From Pseudomonas sp. RSB 5.4 (GTDB lineage Bacteria > Pseudomonadota > Gammaproteobacteria > Pseudomonadales > Pseudomonadaceae): 64,000 nt of DNA. Below are positions 17,258 to 25,385 of the stretch, one piece after another. The notes beneath the pieces are model-generated. The model was not told the origin of the DNA. It ran no database searches and saw nothing but the letters and a program-made list of their open reading frames with translations. The stretch spans positions 248,001-312,000 of the forward strand of contig NZ_CP146986.1 of NCBI RefSeq assembly GCF_037126175.1, written 5' to 3'. The stretch's first letter is position 1. Each line of letters begins with the position of its first letter. Both the position numbers and the translations under genes were made by a program.

Positions 17258-18220
17258 GTGAAGGCATTGCAAGGCGTTGAAGGGCAAGTGGCATGGGTTG
17301 AAGAGCCGAGTCCGGCATGTGATGTAGGACAAGTGCGCATCCGCGTGGCGGCTGCCGGCCTCAATCGCGCCGATTTATTACAGAAAGCCGGGCTTTATCC
17401 ACCGCCGCCTGGCGCCAGTCAGGTGCTCGGTCTGGAGTGCTCCGGGGTGATCAGCGAGGTCGGCGCCGGCTCGTCCTGGCAAGTCGGCGACCGGGTCTGC
17501 GCCTTGCTGGCCGGTGGCGGGATGGCTGAAGAGGTAGTCGTCGACGGACGGCATGTGCTGCCGGTGCCCGAGGGCGTTTCATTGATCGAGGCCGCGGCAT
17601 TACCCGAGGTTTATGCAACGGTCTGGCTGAACGTATTTCAGCTCGCAGCGCTGAAACCCGGTGAAAAAGTTCTCCTGCATGCCGGCGCAAGTGGAATTGG
17701 TTCAGCCGCCATTCAGCTGTGCAAGGCATTCGGCAATCCATGCTGGGTCAGCGTCGGGTCTGCCGAGCGATTGGCCTACTGCGAGGCGCTGGGGGCCCAG
17801 GGTGGGGTGGTGCGCACCGATGATCTGGAGAGCCTGCGCGACCTCGGGCCGTTTGACGTGATTCTTGATCCGGTCGGCGGCAATTATGCGGCGCTGAATC
17901 TCAAGTTGACGGCGCTGGACGGGCGCTGGGTGCTGATCGGTTTGATGGGCGGACGAGAGGCCAAGCTGGATCTGGCACAGGTGCTGGCCAAGCGTGTGCA
18001 GTTGCTCGGTTCGACGCTGCGCAGTCGCGATGATCAGTTCAAGGCCGACCTGTTGAGTGACCTGAGCCAGCATGTGTGGCCGTTGTTTGCCGAAGGGCGG
18101 TTGCGTCCGCAACTGGCGAAGACTTTCCCGGTGAAGGATGCCGAAGCGGCGTTTGCCGAGCTGGCGAGCAATACGGTTTCGGGGAAAGTGGTGCTGGTGA
18201 TTGACGACAGCCTGAGCTGA
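17258..18220 (+). CDS. Zinc-independent NAD(P)H quinone oxidoreductase (MDR family)
   Basis: A 320-residue protein from a GTG preceded by GGAGG. It is a medium-chain dehydrogenase/reductase of the quinone oxidoreductase (PIG3-like) branch: GLNRADLLQ, the N-terminal PPPPGASQVLGLECSG, and a Rossmann motif GASGIGSAAIQL (about residues 147-158). The residues that ligate zinc in alcohol dehydrogenases are absent. Such enzymes reduce quinones with NADPH. It diverges from prc across a 138-base promoter region and is followed by a REPIN. Confidence 0.88.
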   Translation: MKALQGVEGQVAWVEEPSPACDVGQVRIRVAAAGLNRADLLQKAGLYPPPPGASQVLGLECSGVISEVGAGSSWQVGDRVCALLAGGGMAEEVVVDGRHVLPVPEGVSLIEAAALPEVYATVWLNVFQLAALKPGEKVLLHAGASGIGSAAIQLCKAFGNPCWVSVGSAERLAYCEALGAQGGVVRTDDLESLRDLGPFDVILDPVGGNYAALNLKLTALDGRWVLIGLMGGREAKLDLAQVLAKRVQLLGSTLRSRDDQFKADLLSDLSQHVWPLFAEGRLRPQLAKTFPVKDAEAAFAELASNTVSGKVVLVIDDSLS

Positions 18221-18237
18221 GGACTCTGAAAAACCTG

Positions 18238-18326
18238 TGTGGGAGCGGGCTTGCTCGCGAAAGCGGTGAATCAGACACGAATTTATCGACTGACACTCCG
18301 CCTTCGCGAGCAAGCCCGCTCCCACA
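18238..18326. repeat. REPIN (inverted REP pair)
   Basis: TGTGGGAGCGGGCTTGCTCG at the left is mirrored by CGAGCAAGCCCGCTCCCACA at the right, with about 45 bases between. It lies between two converging genes. Confidence 0.9.
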
Positions 18327-18339
18327 GTTGGATCTATGT

Positions 18340-18993
18340 TTACTTCCAGAGATGGATCGGCCAGCCCGCCTGCTCGGCATGCTCCAGCAGCACCGGATCG
18401 GGATTCACCACATGCGGGAAATCCACTTTCAGCAGCAACGGCAAATCGTTGCGTGAGTCGGAGTAGAAACTCGCGCCTTCCAGATTCTCTTCCTCGGCAT
18501 CCAGCCATTCCAGCAGGCGGGTGATCTTGCCTTCGCGGTAGGTCAGCGTGCCGACGGTCTGGCCGCTGTAAACGCCGTGCGCGACTTCAAGTTCGATGCC
18601 CAGAATCTCGTCGATACCCAGGCGCTCGGCGATCGGTTTGACCAGGTGTGTACCCGAGGCCGAGATCACCAGAATCCGGTCGCCGGCCTTGCGGTGGGCG
18701 GCGATGGTTTTGGTCGCGTCGCTGAAGATGATCGGTTCGATGAAATCTTCGACCCACGGGCCGACCAGGTGGTCGACTTCTTCCGGGGTGCGGCCGATCA
18801 GCGGTTCGAGGCTGAACGCCATGAACTCTTCCATACGCAATTTGCCATGGCTGTAGGCGTCCATCAGCTCGTTGTTCTTGCGCATGAACGACTCGCGATC
18901 GACCCAGCCCAGGCGCCCCATCTGTTCGCTCCAGAGGGTGGCGCAGTCGCCGTGGATGAGGGTTTCGTCCAGATCAAAAATTGCCAGGGCCAT
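18340..18993 (-). CDS. HAD-IB phosphatase (SerB-like)
   Basis: A 217-residue HAD hydrolase. Motif I is FDLDETLI (D6 nucleophile, D8 acid/base), motif II is ISASGT (about 109-114), and motif III/IV is the Lys near RREGK/TYREGK with DSRNDLPLL at about 178-186. The helical cap between motifs I and II is of the phosphoserine phosphatase type. The start lies 34 bases after the ABC ATPase gene on the same strand, so it is probably the last gene of that operon and would dephosphorylate a product of the imported compound; its substrate is unknown. Confidence 0.87.
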   Translation of the reverse strand: MALAIFDLDETLIHGDCATLWSEQMGRLGWVDRESFMRKNNELMDAYSHGKLRMEEFMAFSLEPLIGRTPEEVDHLVGPWVEDFIEPIIFSDATKTIAAHRKAGDRILVISASGTHLVKPIAERLGIDEILGIELEVAHGVYSGQTVGTLTYREGKITRLLEWLDAEEENLEGASFYSDSRNDLPLLLKVDFPHVVNPDPVLLEHAEQAGWPIHLWK

Positions 18994-19027
18994 CAGTGCA
19001 GTTCTCTCTTCAACGTCAGCAAAGTCA

Positions 19028-20017
19028 TCAGGCTACCTCACACAGGGCCGTCGGATCGATGGAAAGCGCCAGACGCTGACCGTCGGGATGCAGATCCGCC
19101 GCCGAGCGGTTGAGCACGTCCACCACCAGTTCCACGCCGCGCGCTTCGACGCGGTAGCGGATCACGTTGCCGAGCAGGCTGTGGCTGCGGATCTGCGCAT
19201 CGAGCTCGCCATTGAGGCTCAGCTCGATGGCTTCCGGGCGAATTGCGATACGGTGGTTGATCGGCCGTTGCAACAGCTTCGAGGCACTGTCGGCGTCGAG
19301 CAGGTTGTAGTTGCCGATGAAGCCCGCAGCGAACAGATCCACCGGCGCGGTGTAGAGGGTTTCGGCATCGCCGCTCTGCACGATCTTCCCTTGGTTCATC
19401 AGGAAAATCCGGTCGGACATGGTCAGCGCTTCTTCCTGGTCGTGGGTGACGAAAATCGTCGTCAGGCCGAGTTCGCGCTGGATCTGCCGGATCTGCTCGC
19501 GCAGGTGTTTGCGAATTCGTGCATCCAGCGCCGACAACGGTTCATCCAGCAGCAACAGGCGTGGGCGAGTGACCAGCGAGCGGGCGAGGGCAACGCGCTG
19601 GCACTGACCGCCGGAAAGCTGATGCGGATAACGATTGGCGAAGTCGTTGAGCTCGACCAGTTTCAACACCTCGGCGACACGTTTGTGGCTGTCGTCGGCA
19701 TTGACCTTTTGCATGCGCAGGCCGAAGGCGACGTTCTGTTCGACGGTCATGTTGGGGAACAGCGCGTAGCTCTGGAACACCATGCCGATCCCGCGTTTTT
19801 GCGGACTCAGCGGCACAATATCGACGCCATCGAGCAGGATCTTGCCGCCATCCACCGGCGTCAGGCCGGCAATGCAGCGCAGCAGCGTGGACTTGCCGCA
19901 ACCCGATGGGCCGAGCAGGGTGACGAATTCGCCCTTGTTGATTTCGCAGTTGATGTCGCTGAACACGGTCGTGCCGGCGTAGTTTTTCTGCAGGTGTTGG
20001 ACGCTGACATAGCTCAT
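19028..20017 (-). CDS. ABC transporter ATP-binding protein (PotA/FbpC-like)
   Basis: A 329-residue ATPase with Walker A GPSGCGKST, Q-loop, signature LSGGQ, Walker B LLLLDEPLSALD and the switch His in VTHDQEEA. The C-terminal 100 residues form the TOBE-type domain of importers such as PotA, FbpC and PhnT. The ATG overlaps the stop of the permease gene upstream by 4 bases. It powers the two permeases at 20014-21637. Confidence 0.93.
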   Translation of the reverse strand: MSYVSVQHLQKNYAGTTVFSDINCEINKGEFVTLLGPSGCGKSTLLRCIAGLTPVDGGKILLDGVDIVPLSPQKRGIGMVFQSYALFPNMTVEQNVAFGLRMQKVNADDSHKRVAEVLKLVELNDFANRYPHQLSGGQCQRVALARSLVTRPRLLLLDEPLSALDARIRKHLREQIRQIQRELGLTTIFVTHDQEEALTMSDRIFLMNQGKIVQSGDAETLYTAPVDLFAAGFIGNYNLLDADSASKLLQRPINHRIAIRPEAIELSLNGELDAQIRSHSLLGNVIRYRVEARGVELVVDVLNRSAADLHPDGQRLALSIDPTALCEVA

Positions 20018-20814
20018 TCGCTTTTGTCCTTGTTCAAGATGTTGGCGATCCAGGTCAGGACCAGCACGAAAAAGAAGTACGAGATCACCAGTGCACTGGT
20101 GAAGTGGCCGCTGCTGTTGCGCATGTTGTTCAGATACACCTGCAGGGTTTCGTAGCGTGTGCCGACGAGGATGTTGGCGAACACGAACTCACCGAACAGG
20201 AACGAGAACGACAGCAGCAACGCGACCATCAGGCCCTTGCGCAGGTTCGGCAGCACCACCAGGAACGCCGCCTGAAAGGTGCTGGCGCCGAGCAGTTGCG
20301 CGGCGTCCATCAGGTCGCGCAGGTTGATCGCCTGCAGATTGTTGGTGATCGCCCGGTACATGAACGGCAGCGCCACGGTGAAGTAGCAACCGATCAGGAT
20401 CCACGGCGTACCGACCATCGCCAGCGGCCCGGAACCATAGAGTTGCAACAGCCCGACCGACGACACCACTGGTGGCACCGCGAAGGGCAACAGGATCAGG
20501 ATGTTCATCAGCGCATCGAGTTTCGGGAAGTGGTAATGCACCACGAACAGCAGGGGCAGGATGAGCACCACCGACAGCACCAGCGCACCGACGCACACCA
20601 GCAGCGACTGGCCGAAGGCATGCAGGAAGCGCGGATCGCTCCACAACTGGATGTACCACTTGAAGGTGAAGCCGCTGGGCAGGATGGTCGCCGACCAACT
20701 GCTGGCGATCGAGTAGATCAGCGTACCCACCAACGGCAGCAGCAGGATCGCGAACAGCAGATACACCACGACGCGGTGGTAGACGCCGGCCGGGCCGGAT
20801 TCAGCGCGAGACAT
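20014..20814 (-). CDS. ABC transporter permease, second subunit
   Basis: A 266-residue membrane protein with six predicted helices and the BPD_transp_1 EAA-loop segment (DAAQLLGASTFQAAFLVVLP, about residues 165-185). It overlaps both neighbours (14 bases with the first permease, 4 with the ATPase). With the other permease it would form the inner-membrane channel. Confidence 0.9.
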   Translation of the reverse strand: MSRAESGPAGVYHRVVVYLLFAILLLPLVGTLIYSIASSWSATILPSGFTFKWYIQLWSDPRFLHAFGQSLLVCVGALVLSVVLILPLLFVVHYHFPKLDALMNILILLPFAVPPVVSSVGLLQLYGSGPLAMVGTPWILIGCYFTVALPFMYRAITNNLQAINLRDLMDAAQLLGASTFQAAFLVVLPNLRKGLMVALLLSFSFLFGEFVFANILVGTRYETLQVYLNNMRNSSGHFTSALVISYFFFVLVLTWIANILNKDKSE

Positions 20815-21637
20815 GGTAGCTCCTCTTCAGCAGCAGTTGATGCACGACGGTGACGATAGTCATCAACGCCACCAGCACCACGGCCAGGGCACTGGCGAGA
20901 TTCGGGTCGAGGGAAATGTCCCCGGAAACCATCGCCGCGATGCGGATCGGCAGTACGTTGAAGTTGCCGGTGGTCAAGGCGTACACCGTGGCGTAGGCGC
21001 CGAGGGCGTTGGCCAGCAGGATCACGAAAGTACCGAGCAGCGCCGGGGTCAGCACCGGCAGACCGATGTGCCGCCAGAATTGCCAGCCGTTGGCCCCAAG
21101 CAACGCGGCGGATTCGCGCCAGTCTTCACGCAAGGCGTCGAAGGCCGGGTAGAGCAGCAGCACGCCGAGGGGAATCTGGAAGTAGGTGTAGAGGATGATC
21201 AGACCGGTTTTCGAGTACAGGTTGAAGTCCTGAATGATCCCGGCCTGCTTGAGCATGATGGTGATGCTGCCGTTGAAACCGAGCAGGATGATGAACGCGA
21301 AAGCCAGCGGCACACCGGCGAAGTTGCTGGTCATGTTGGCGAAGGCATTCACGAAGTTGCGCAGTTTTGAGTCGACCCGGCGCAATGAATACGCACCGAG
21401 CACGGCGATGATGATGCCGAACACGCTCGACCAGAAACTGATCTCGAGGCTGTACTGGATCGCCTGCAAATAGAACTTCGAGCTGAAGATCTTGCTGAAG
21501 TTGGCGAAGCCCCAGCCGAACTCTTCCGATTGCAGGCTGTTGATCATCACCCAGACCAGCGGGGCGATTTCGAACACGATAAAGAACAGCGCGAACGGCA
21601 CCAGACACAGGGCCGCGAGCCATTTTCCGCGAGTCAT
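20801..21637 (-). CDS. ABC transporter permease, first subunit
   Basis: A 278-residue membrane protein from the ATG at 21637, which follows the stop of the hydrolase gene by six bases; an in-frame upstream extension to 21664 lies inside that gene and is rejected. It starts with a basic n-region and first helix (LAALCLVPFALFFIVFE), has six helices in all and the EAA-loop segment RESAALLGANGWQFWRHIGL near residue 190. Confidence 0.9.
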   Translation of the reverse strand: MTRGKWLAALCLVPFALFFIVFEIAPLVWVMINSLQSEEFGWGFANFSKIFSSKFYLQAIQYSLEISFWSSVFGIIIAVLGAYSLRRVDSKLRNFVNAFANMTSNFAGVPLAFAFIILLGFNGSITIMLKQAGIIQDFNLYSKTGLIILYTYFQIPLGVLLLYPAFDALREDWRESAALLGANGWQFWRHIGLPVLTPALLGTFVILLANALGAYATVYALTTGNFNVLPIRIAAMVSGDISLDPNLASALAVVLVALMTIVTVVHQLLLKRSYHVSR

Positions 21638-21642
21638 GACAT

Positions 21643-22449
21643 TCACTTGAGCAGCTCCCGGCACACAGGTTTGTCATGGGGCACGCCGAGCAATTCGCAG
21701 ACCGTGCCGCAGATGTCGGTCTGCTTCGGCGCGGCATCAGCATTGAGGCTGAAGGCGTCACCGAGGACGAACAGCGGTACCTGGCGCTCTTCCGGTAGCA
21801 AGCCGTTGTGCGAGCGATCGTTGTTCATGCCGTGATCCGCGGTCACCAGCACCTGATAGCCAGCGTCGAGCCAGACTTGCAGGTAGTCGGCGAGGATGAT
21901 GTCCGCCGCGCGCGCGCTGTTGCGGTATTGCGCGGAATCGAGGCCGTGCTTGTGGCCGGCGTCGTCGATGTTCATCGGGTGGATCAGCAGGAAATTCGGC
22001 GCATGACGCAGGCGCAGGTTTTCCGCGTCGGCGAACAGGTGCGAATCCGGGTAGTGGTCACTCCAGTAGAAGTGCCCGTGCTGGATCGGCAGCGACAGAT
22101 TGTCGGTATGACGGTCGCGGGCCGCCACGAACGGCGAGCGGTTGTACAGCTCGCTGACCCAGTGATAGGCCGCCGCAGCGGTTTTCAGACCTGCGTCGCG
22201 GGCGTAGTGATAGATGCTGCGCTGATTGGACAGCCGAGCAACGTTGTTGTGGACGATGCCGCTGTCGATCGGCGGCACACCGGTGAGGATGCATTCGTAA
22301 AGCGGTCGGGACAGGGCCGGCAACTCGCACTCCAACTGATAGAGCGCAGCGCGTCCTGCGCCAACGTAAGCCTGCAGATGCCCCATGGCGTGACGCGCGA
22401 CCTCGTAGTTGAGACCGTCGAGCACGACAAGGATGACGTTGTGCTTCAT
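21643..22449 (-). CDS. Alkaline-phosphatase-superfamily hydrolase (phosphodiesterase-like)
   Basis: A 268-residue protein from the ATG at 22449 (MKHNVILVVLDGLN). It belongs to the type I phosphodiesterase/nucleotide pyrophosphatase branch: VLDGLN near residue 10 (metal ligand D), the PALSRPLYECILTG region carrying the probable nucleophile, NIDDAGHKHG (metal ligands) and TADHGMN (D and H ligands). No signal peptide, so the enzyme works in the cytoplasm on the imported compound. Related enzymes include phosphonoacetate hydrolases. It lies between the binding protein and the permeases in the operon. Substrate is unknown; a phosphodiester or phosphonate is the likely class. Confidence 0.8.
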   Translation of the reverse strand: MKHNVILVVLDGLNYEVARHAMGHLQAYVGAGRAALYQLECELPALSRPLYECILTGVPPIDSGIVHNNVARLSNQRSIYHYARDAGLKTAAAAYHWVSELYNRSPFVAARDRHTDNLSLPIQHGHFYWSDHYPDSHLFADAENLRLRHAPNFLLIHPMNIDDAGHKHGLDSAQYRNSARAADIILADYLQVWLDAGYQVLVTADHGMNNDRSHNGLLPEERQVPLFVLGDAFSLNADAAPKQTDICGTVCELLGVPHDKPVCRELLK

Positions 22450-22501
22450 AGGGGCAAAAACTCCGCGAAATTCAAATAGCTCGAAATCAATTCGATCCCC
22501 C

Positions 22502-22591
22502 TGTGGGAGCGGGCTTGCTCGCGAAAGCGTCGTGTCAGTCAACATCATCGTTGAATGACTCACCGCCTTCGCGAGCAAGCACGCTCCCACA
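22502..22591. repeat. REPIN between binding-protein and hydrolase genes
   Basis: TGTGGGAGCGGGCTTGCTCG and the inverted copy CGAGCAAGCACGCTCCCACA enclose about 45 bases. It lies inside the presumed operon and may lower expression of the genes after the binding protein. Confidence 0.9.
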
Positions 22592-22631
22592 TTTGGATCT
22601 CCAATGGATCCAGCAGTGGGGATTTACAGGA

Positions 22632-23699
22632 TTACTTCATCTCTACGATGACTTCTTCGTTCCACTTCTGCGGCAAGGCCTTGGAGGTCTTTTCCCAGGC
22701 GTCGGCGTCCTTGATCGGCGTGACCTTCTTGTACTGCTCGTTCGGCAGCAGCTTGGCTTTCACGTCTTCCGGCAGTTGCAGGTGATCGGCACGGATCGGA
22801 CGGGCGTTGCCGCGCGCCAGGTTGGTCTGGCCGGCGTCGCTGAAGATGTATTCGCGGGTCAGCTTGGCGGCGTTCGGGTTTTTCGCGTATTTGTTGATGA
22901 TGGTGGTGTAGCCGGAAATCACCGAACCGTCGGACGGGATCAGCACCACGTAGTCATCCGGGTTGGCCATCTTGGCCTTGTAGCTCAGGCCGTTGAAGTC
23001 CCAGACCACGCCGACTTCGATCTCGCCTTTTTCCATGGTGGCGATGGTTGGGTTGGCCATCGACAGGCGACCTTGCTTGGCGATGTCTGCAAACAGCAGC
23101 AGGGCCGGCTGGATGTTCTTCTCGTCGCCACCATTGGCCAGGGCAGCGGCCAGTACGCCGTTGGCGGCTTGCGCAGCGGTGCTTACGTCACCAATGGAAA
23201 CCTTGTATTTGCCGCCCTTGAGGTCAGCCCATTTGGTTGGCACTTCGGAGCCGTGCAGCAGCTTTTTGTTGACGATGAAGGCGATGGTGCCGGTGTAGGC
23301 CAGTGCCCAGTTGCCGTCCTTGTCCTTGGCCCAGTCCGGGACTTGATCCCAAGTGCTTGGCTTGTACGGTTGCACCACGCCTTGCTTGACCGCGATCGGG
23401 CCGAAGGCGGCACCGACGTCGCCGATGTCGGCGGTGGCATTGTCTTTCTCGGCGGCGAACTTGGCGATTTCCTGGGCCGAGCTCATGTCGGTGTCGATGT
23501 GTTTCAGGCCATAGGTCTTGGCCAGATCTTCCCAGGTGCCTTTCCAGTTGGCCCAGTCATCGGGCATGCCGACGCTGTTGACGGCACCTTCCGCTTTCGC
23601 AGCGGCTTCGAGGGTTTTCAGGTCGGTACCTGCCGCCATGGCGGAGGTGCACATTGCAATGGTCGAGCCTAACAGTGTTGCCAGGAAAAGCTGTTTCAT
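22632..23699 (-). CDS. Periplasmic substrate-binding protein of the ABC importer
   Basis: A 355-residue protein with a signal peptide (MKQLFLATLLGSTIAMCTSA, cleavage near AMA-AG). The body is a type 2 periplasmic-binding fold of the Fe3+/polyamine/2-aminoethylphosphonate group (GMPDDWANW near the start, then DIGDVGAAFG and a long hinge region). It is the first and probably most expressed gene of the operon. Ligand cannot be read from sequence; the adjoining hydrolases favour a phosphorylated or phosphonate compound. Confidence 0.88.
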   Translation of the reverse strand: MKQLFLATLLGSTIAMCTSAMAAGTDLKTLEAAAKAEGAVNSVGMPDDWANWKGTWEDLAKTYGLKHIDTDMSSAQEIAKFAAEKDNATADIGDVGAAFGPIAVKQGVVQPYKPSTWDQVPDWAKDKDGNWALAYTGTIAFIVNKKLLHGSEVPTKWADLKGGKYKVSIGDVSTAAQAANGVLAAALANGGDEKNIQPALLLFADIAKQGRLSMANPTIATMEKGEIEVGVVWDFNGLSYKAKMANPDDYVVLIPSDGSVISGYTTIINKYAKNPNAAKLTREYIFSDAGQTNLARGNARPIRADHLQLPEDVKAKLLPNEQYKKVTPIKDADAWEKTSKALPQKWNEEVIVEMK

Positions 23700-23745
23700 T
23701 CCGAAGCTCCTTGGTCGTGTTCAACGCTGCGATTGCGGTTTGTGT

Positions 23746-23757
23746 TGGTCTAGGTCA
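23746..23757. promoter_or_regulatory. Candidate GntR/UTRA operator, ABC-operon side
   Basis: TGGTCTAGGTCA, close to the palindrome TGGTCTAGACCA known in form for UTRA-type GntR repressors. It lies about 47 bases upstream of the binding-protein ATG and resembles the site in front of the regulator gene. Confidence 0.45.
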
Positions 23758-23773
23758 GCAATACCTGAGCCAA
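23757..23773 (-). promoter_or_regulatory. Possible sigma-54 promoter of the ABC operon
   Basis: On the minus strand TTGGCTCAGGTATTGCT has the exact GG-N10-GC spacing of -24/-12 promoters and matches TTGGCACG-N4-TTGCT except at two places. No bacterial enhancer-binding protein is encoded nearby and the adjacent regulator is of GntR type, so it could be chance. Confidence 0.3.
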
Positions 23774-24024
23774 TTTAAGGGGGCTGGATGACACTTTGAT
23801 GTCGGCGGTCGCCCGGCAGGCCTTTTATTTGCCCGGTTTCGGCGCTTGCCCGCTAAGCGTAGACCAAGGTCAAAGCCCCGGCGGACAAGGGACTTGGCCG
23901 ATGTATTGCAAGTCATGAGGGCGACCGTCGGGCAGGTTTGTCATCTCTCGGTCATCTGCACTGCCTAGGCTTGCAACACATGGAAACGGCTTGCAGGCCG
24001 TACGGTTTTTGCCCCGAAACAGTG

Positions 24025-24038
24025 CTGGTCTAGTCCAG
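24025..24038. promoter_or_regulatory. Candidate GntR/UTRA operator, regulator side
   Basis: CTGGTCTAGTCCAG is a palindrome except at two symmetrical positions. It ends 13 bases before the ATG of the GntR gene, where binding would block its own expression. Confidence 0.5.
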
Positions 24039-24051
24039 ATAGGTAACGTTG

Positions 24052-24765
24052 ATGCGCGATGAGGCAACAAAAGCGGTGACAGCGATTGGTCAGGTGTTGC
24101 AGGAGCAACTTGATCACGGCCTGCTCGCGCCCGGGAGCAAGTTGCCGGCCGAGCGCAAGCTCAGTGAGTTGTTCGGCACCACGCGCATTACGGTGCGTGA
24201 GGCGTTGTTGCAGCTGGAGGCGCAGGGGCAGATTTATCGCGAGGAGCGCCGTGGCTGGTTCGTTTCGCCACCACGTCTGGCGTACAACCTGATGCAGCGC
24301 AGTCATTTTCACGCGATGGTCAGTGCGCAGGGGCGGGTGCCGTCGACCGAGGTGATTTCGGCGCGCTTGCAGCCGGCGTCGGTGGCGGTGTGTGCGTTGT
24401 TGCAGTTACCTGCTTTGTCGAGCGTGATTCAGATTTGTCGGTCGCGCCGGATTGATGGGCGGCTGGTGTTGTATGTGGAGCATTATCTTAACCCGCAGTA
24501 TTTTCCGGGGATTCTGGGGTTTGATTTGAATCAGTCGATGACCGAGTTGTATGCGCGGCATTACGATTTGCACTATGGGCGGGTGCGGTTCGAGATTGTG
24601 CCGACGTCGTTGTCGGTGGATGCGGCGGCGGCTTTGCGTGTTTCTGTGGGGAGTCCGGGGTTACGGATTGCTCGGGTCAATTATGATCAGCATGAGCGGT
24701 TGATTGATTGTGATCTGGAGTTTTGGCGGCATGATGCGATTCACGTTGGGGTTGATGTGATTTGA
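24052..24765 (+). CDS. GntR/UTRA transcriptional regulator (PhnF/HutC type)
   Basis: A 237-residue regulator. Residues about 5-70 are the winged helix of GntR proteins (LLAPGSKLPAERKLSELFG, then TRITVREALLQLEAQG), and residues about 90-235 are a UTRA ligand-binding domain. It is transcribed divergently from the ABC operon, which it probably represses until the ligand is present. A TTG codon immediately before the ATG is a possible start. Relatives regulate phosphonate uptake, histidine use or amino-sugar use, so ligand class is inferred from the neighbours only. Confidence 0.88.
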   Translation: MRDEATKAVTAIGQVLQEQLDHGLLAPGSKLPAERKLSELFGTTRITVREALLQLEAQGQIYREERRGWFVSPPRLAYNLMQRSHFHAMVSAQGRVPSTEVISARLQPASVAVCALLQLPALSSVIQICRSRRIDGRLVLYVEHYLNPQYFPGILGFDLNQSMTELYARHYDLHYGRVRFEIVPTSLSVDAAAALRVSVGSPGLRIARVNYDQHERLIDCDLEFWRHDAIHVGVDVI

Positions 24766-24799
24766 TCGTTTTGGGTGAATATCCGTTGCTGCGGTAACG

Positions 24800-25080
24800 G
24801 CTGCTTAGGGTTTCGCCCTTACGGCGAGTCACTTTTCCAGACGCCGAAAAGTAACCAAAAGGCTTGGCCCCGGCGTACGGCCCTCGCTGTGGCTCGGGTA
24901 CCTTCGTTGCGGGATTCATCCGGGGGCATCGCCTCCGGTTTGCTTCGCTGCACCTCCTCTCGATGTGTTTGGCTGCGCCAAACGTCGCTGCGCTCCCACC
25001 CCCGGATAAACCCCTCCACTCAGCCTGCCGATGGGGCCGGCACGGCAAGATCAAGAGCTGCAGCCGAGCTTGCGCTCATC
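24800..25080. repeat. Long dispersed Pseudomonas intergenic repeat
   Basis: The stretch beginning GCTTAGGGTTTCGCCCTTAC and continuing with ACTTTTCCAGACGCCGAAAA and GTAACCAAAAGGCTTGGCCC resembles a long non-coding repeat I recall from many Pseudomonas genomes. It includes short internal inverted repeats such as GTTTGGCTGCGCCAAAC. Boundaries are approximate. Confidence 0.5.
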
Positions 25081-25121
25081 CTGTTGAGTGGTGAAAAGCA
25101 TGTGGTCGGCTTTTGCTTTTC

Positions 25122-25360
25122 TGTAGGAGCGAGCCTGCTCGCAAAGGCGTCCTGACAGCCGACCAATCCCCGACTGACCGCGCCCAATCTCACTGTGGGA
25201 GCGAGCCTGCTCGCGATGGCGGCCTGACAGCCGACCAATCCCCAACTGACCGCCCCCCATCCAACTGTAGGAGTGAGCCCGCTCGCGATGGCGTCCTGAC
25301 AGCCGACCAATCCCTCGCTGAATGAACCCAATCCACCTGTGGGAGCGGGCTTGCTCGCGA
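25122..25360. repeat. 72-bp tandem repeat carrying REP units (3.3 copies)
   Basis: Units start at 25122, 25194 and 25266, each exactly 72 bases, with a partial fourth at 25338. Each opens with a REP core (TGTRGGAGYGAGCCTGCTCG or a variant) followed by CCTGACAGCCGACCAATCCC. All REP units point the same way, unlike the inverted REPIN pairs elsewhere in the window. Confidence 0.9.
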
Positions 25361-25385
25361 AGTCGCCCGCACAATCACCCCATCT

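Larger units (their letters stand above)
23700..24051. other. Divergent regulatory region of ABC operon and GntR gene
   Basis: No gene is seen. It contains two TGGTCTAG-type palindromes (23746 and 24025), a half-site TAGACCA at 23860-23866, and a GG-N10-GC element for a possible sigma-54 promoter, listed separately. Confidence 0.6.
24766..25385. other. Gene-free repeat region
   Basis: No gene is supported in these 620 bases. They hold a long dispersed repeat (about 24800-25080) and a 72-bp tandem array (25122-25360). Open frames crossing them have no ribosome sites and follow the repeat period. Confidence 0.7.

Noticed and set aside
25122..25360. Possible CRISPR array
   Set aside because: Repeat and flank are both conserved between units, there are no unique spacers and no cas genes.
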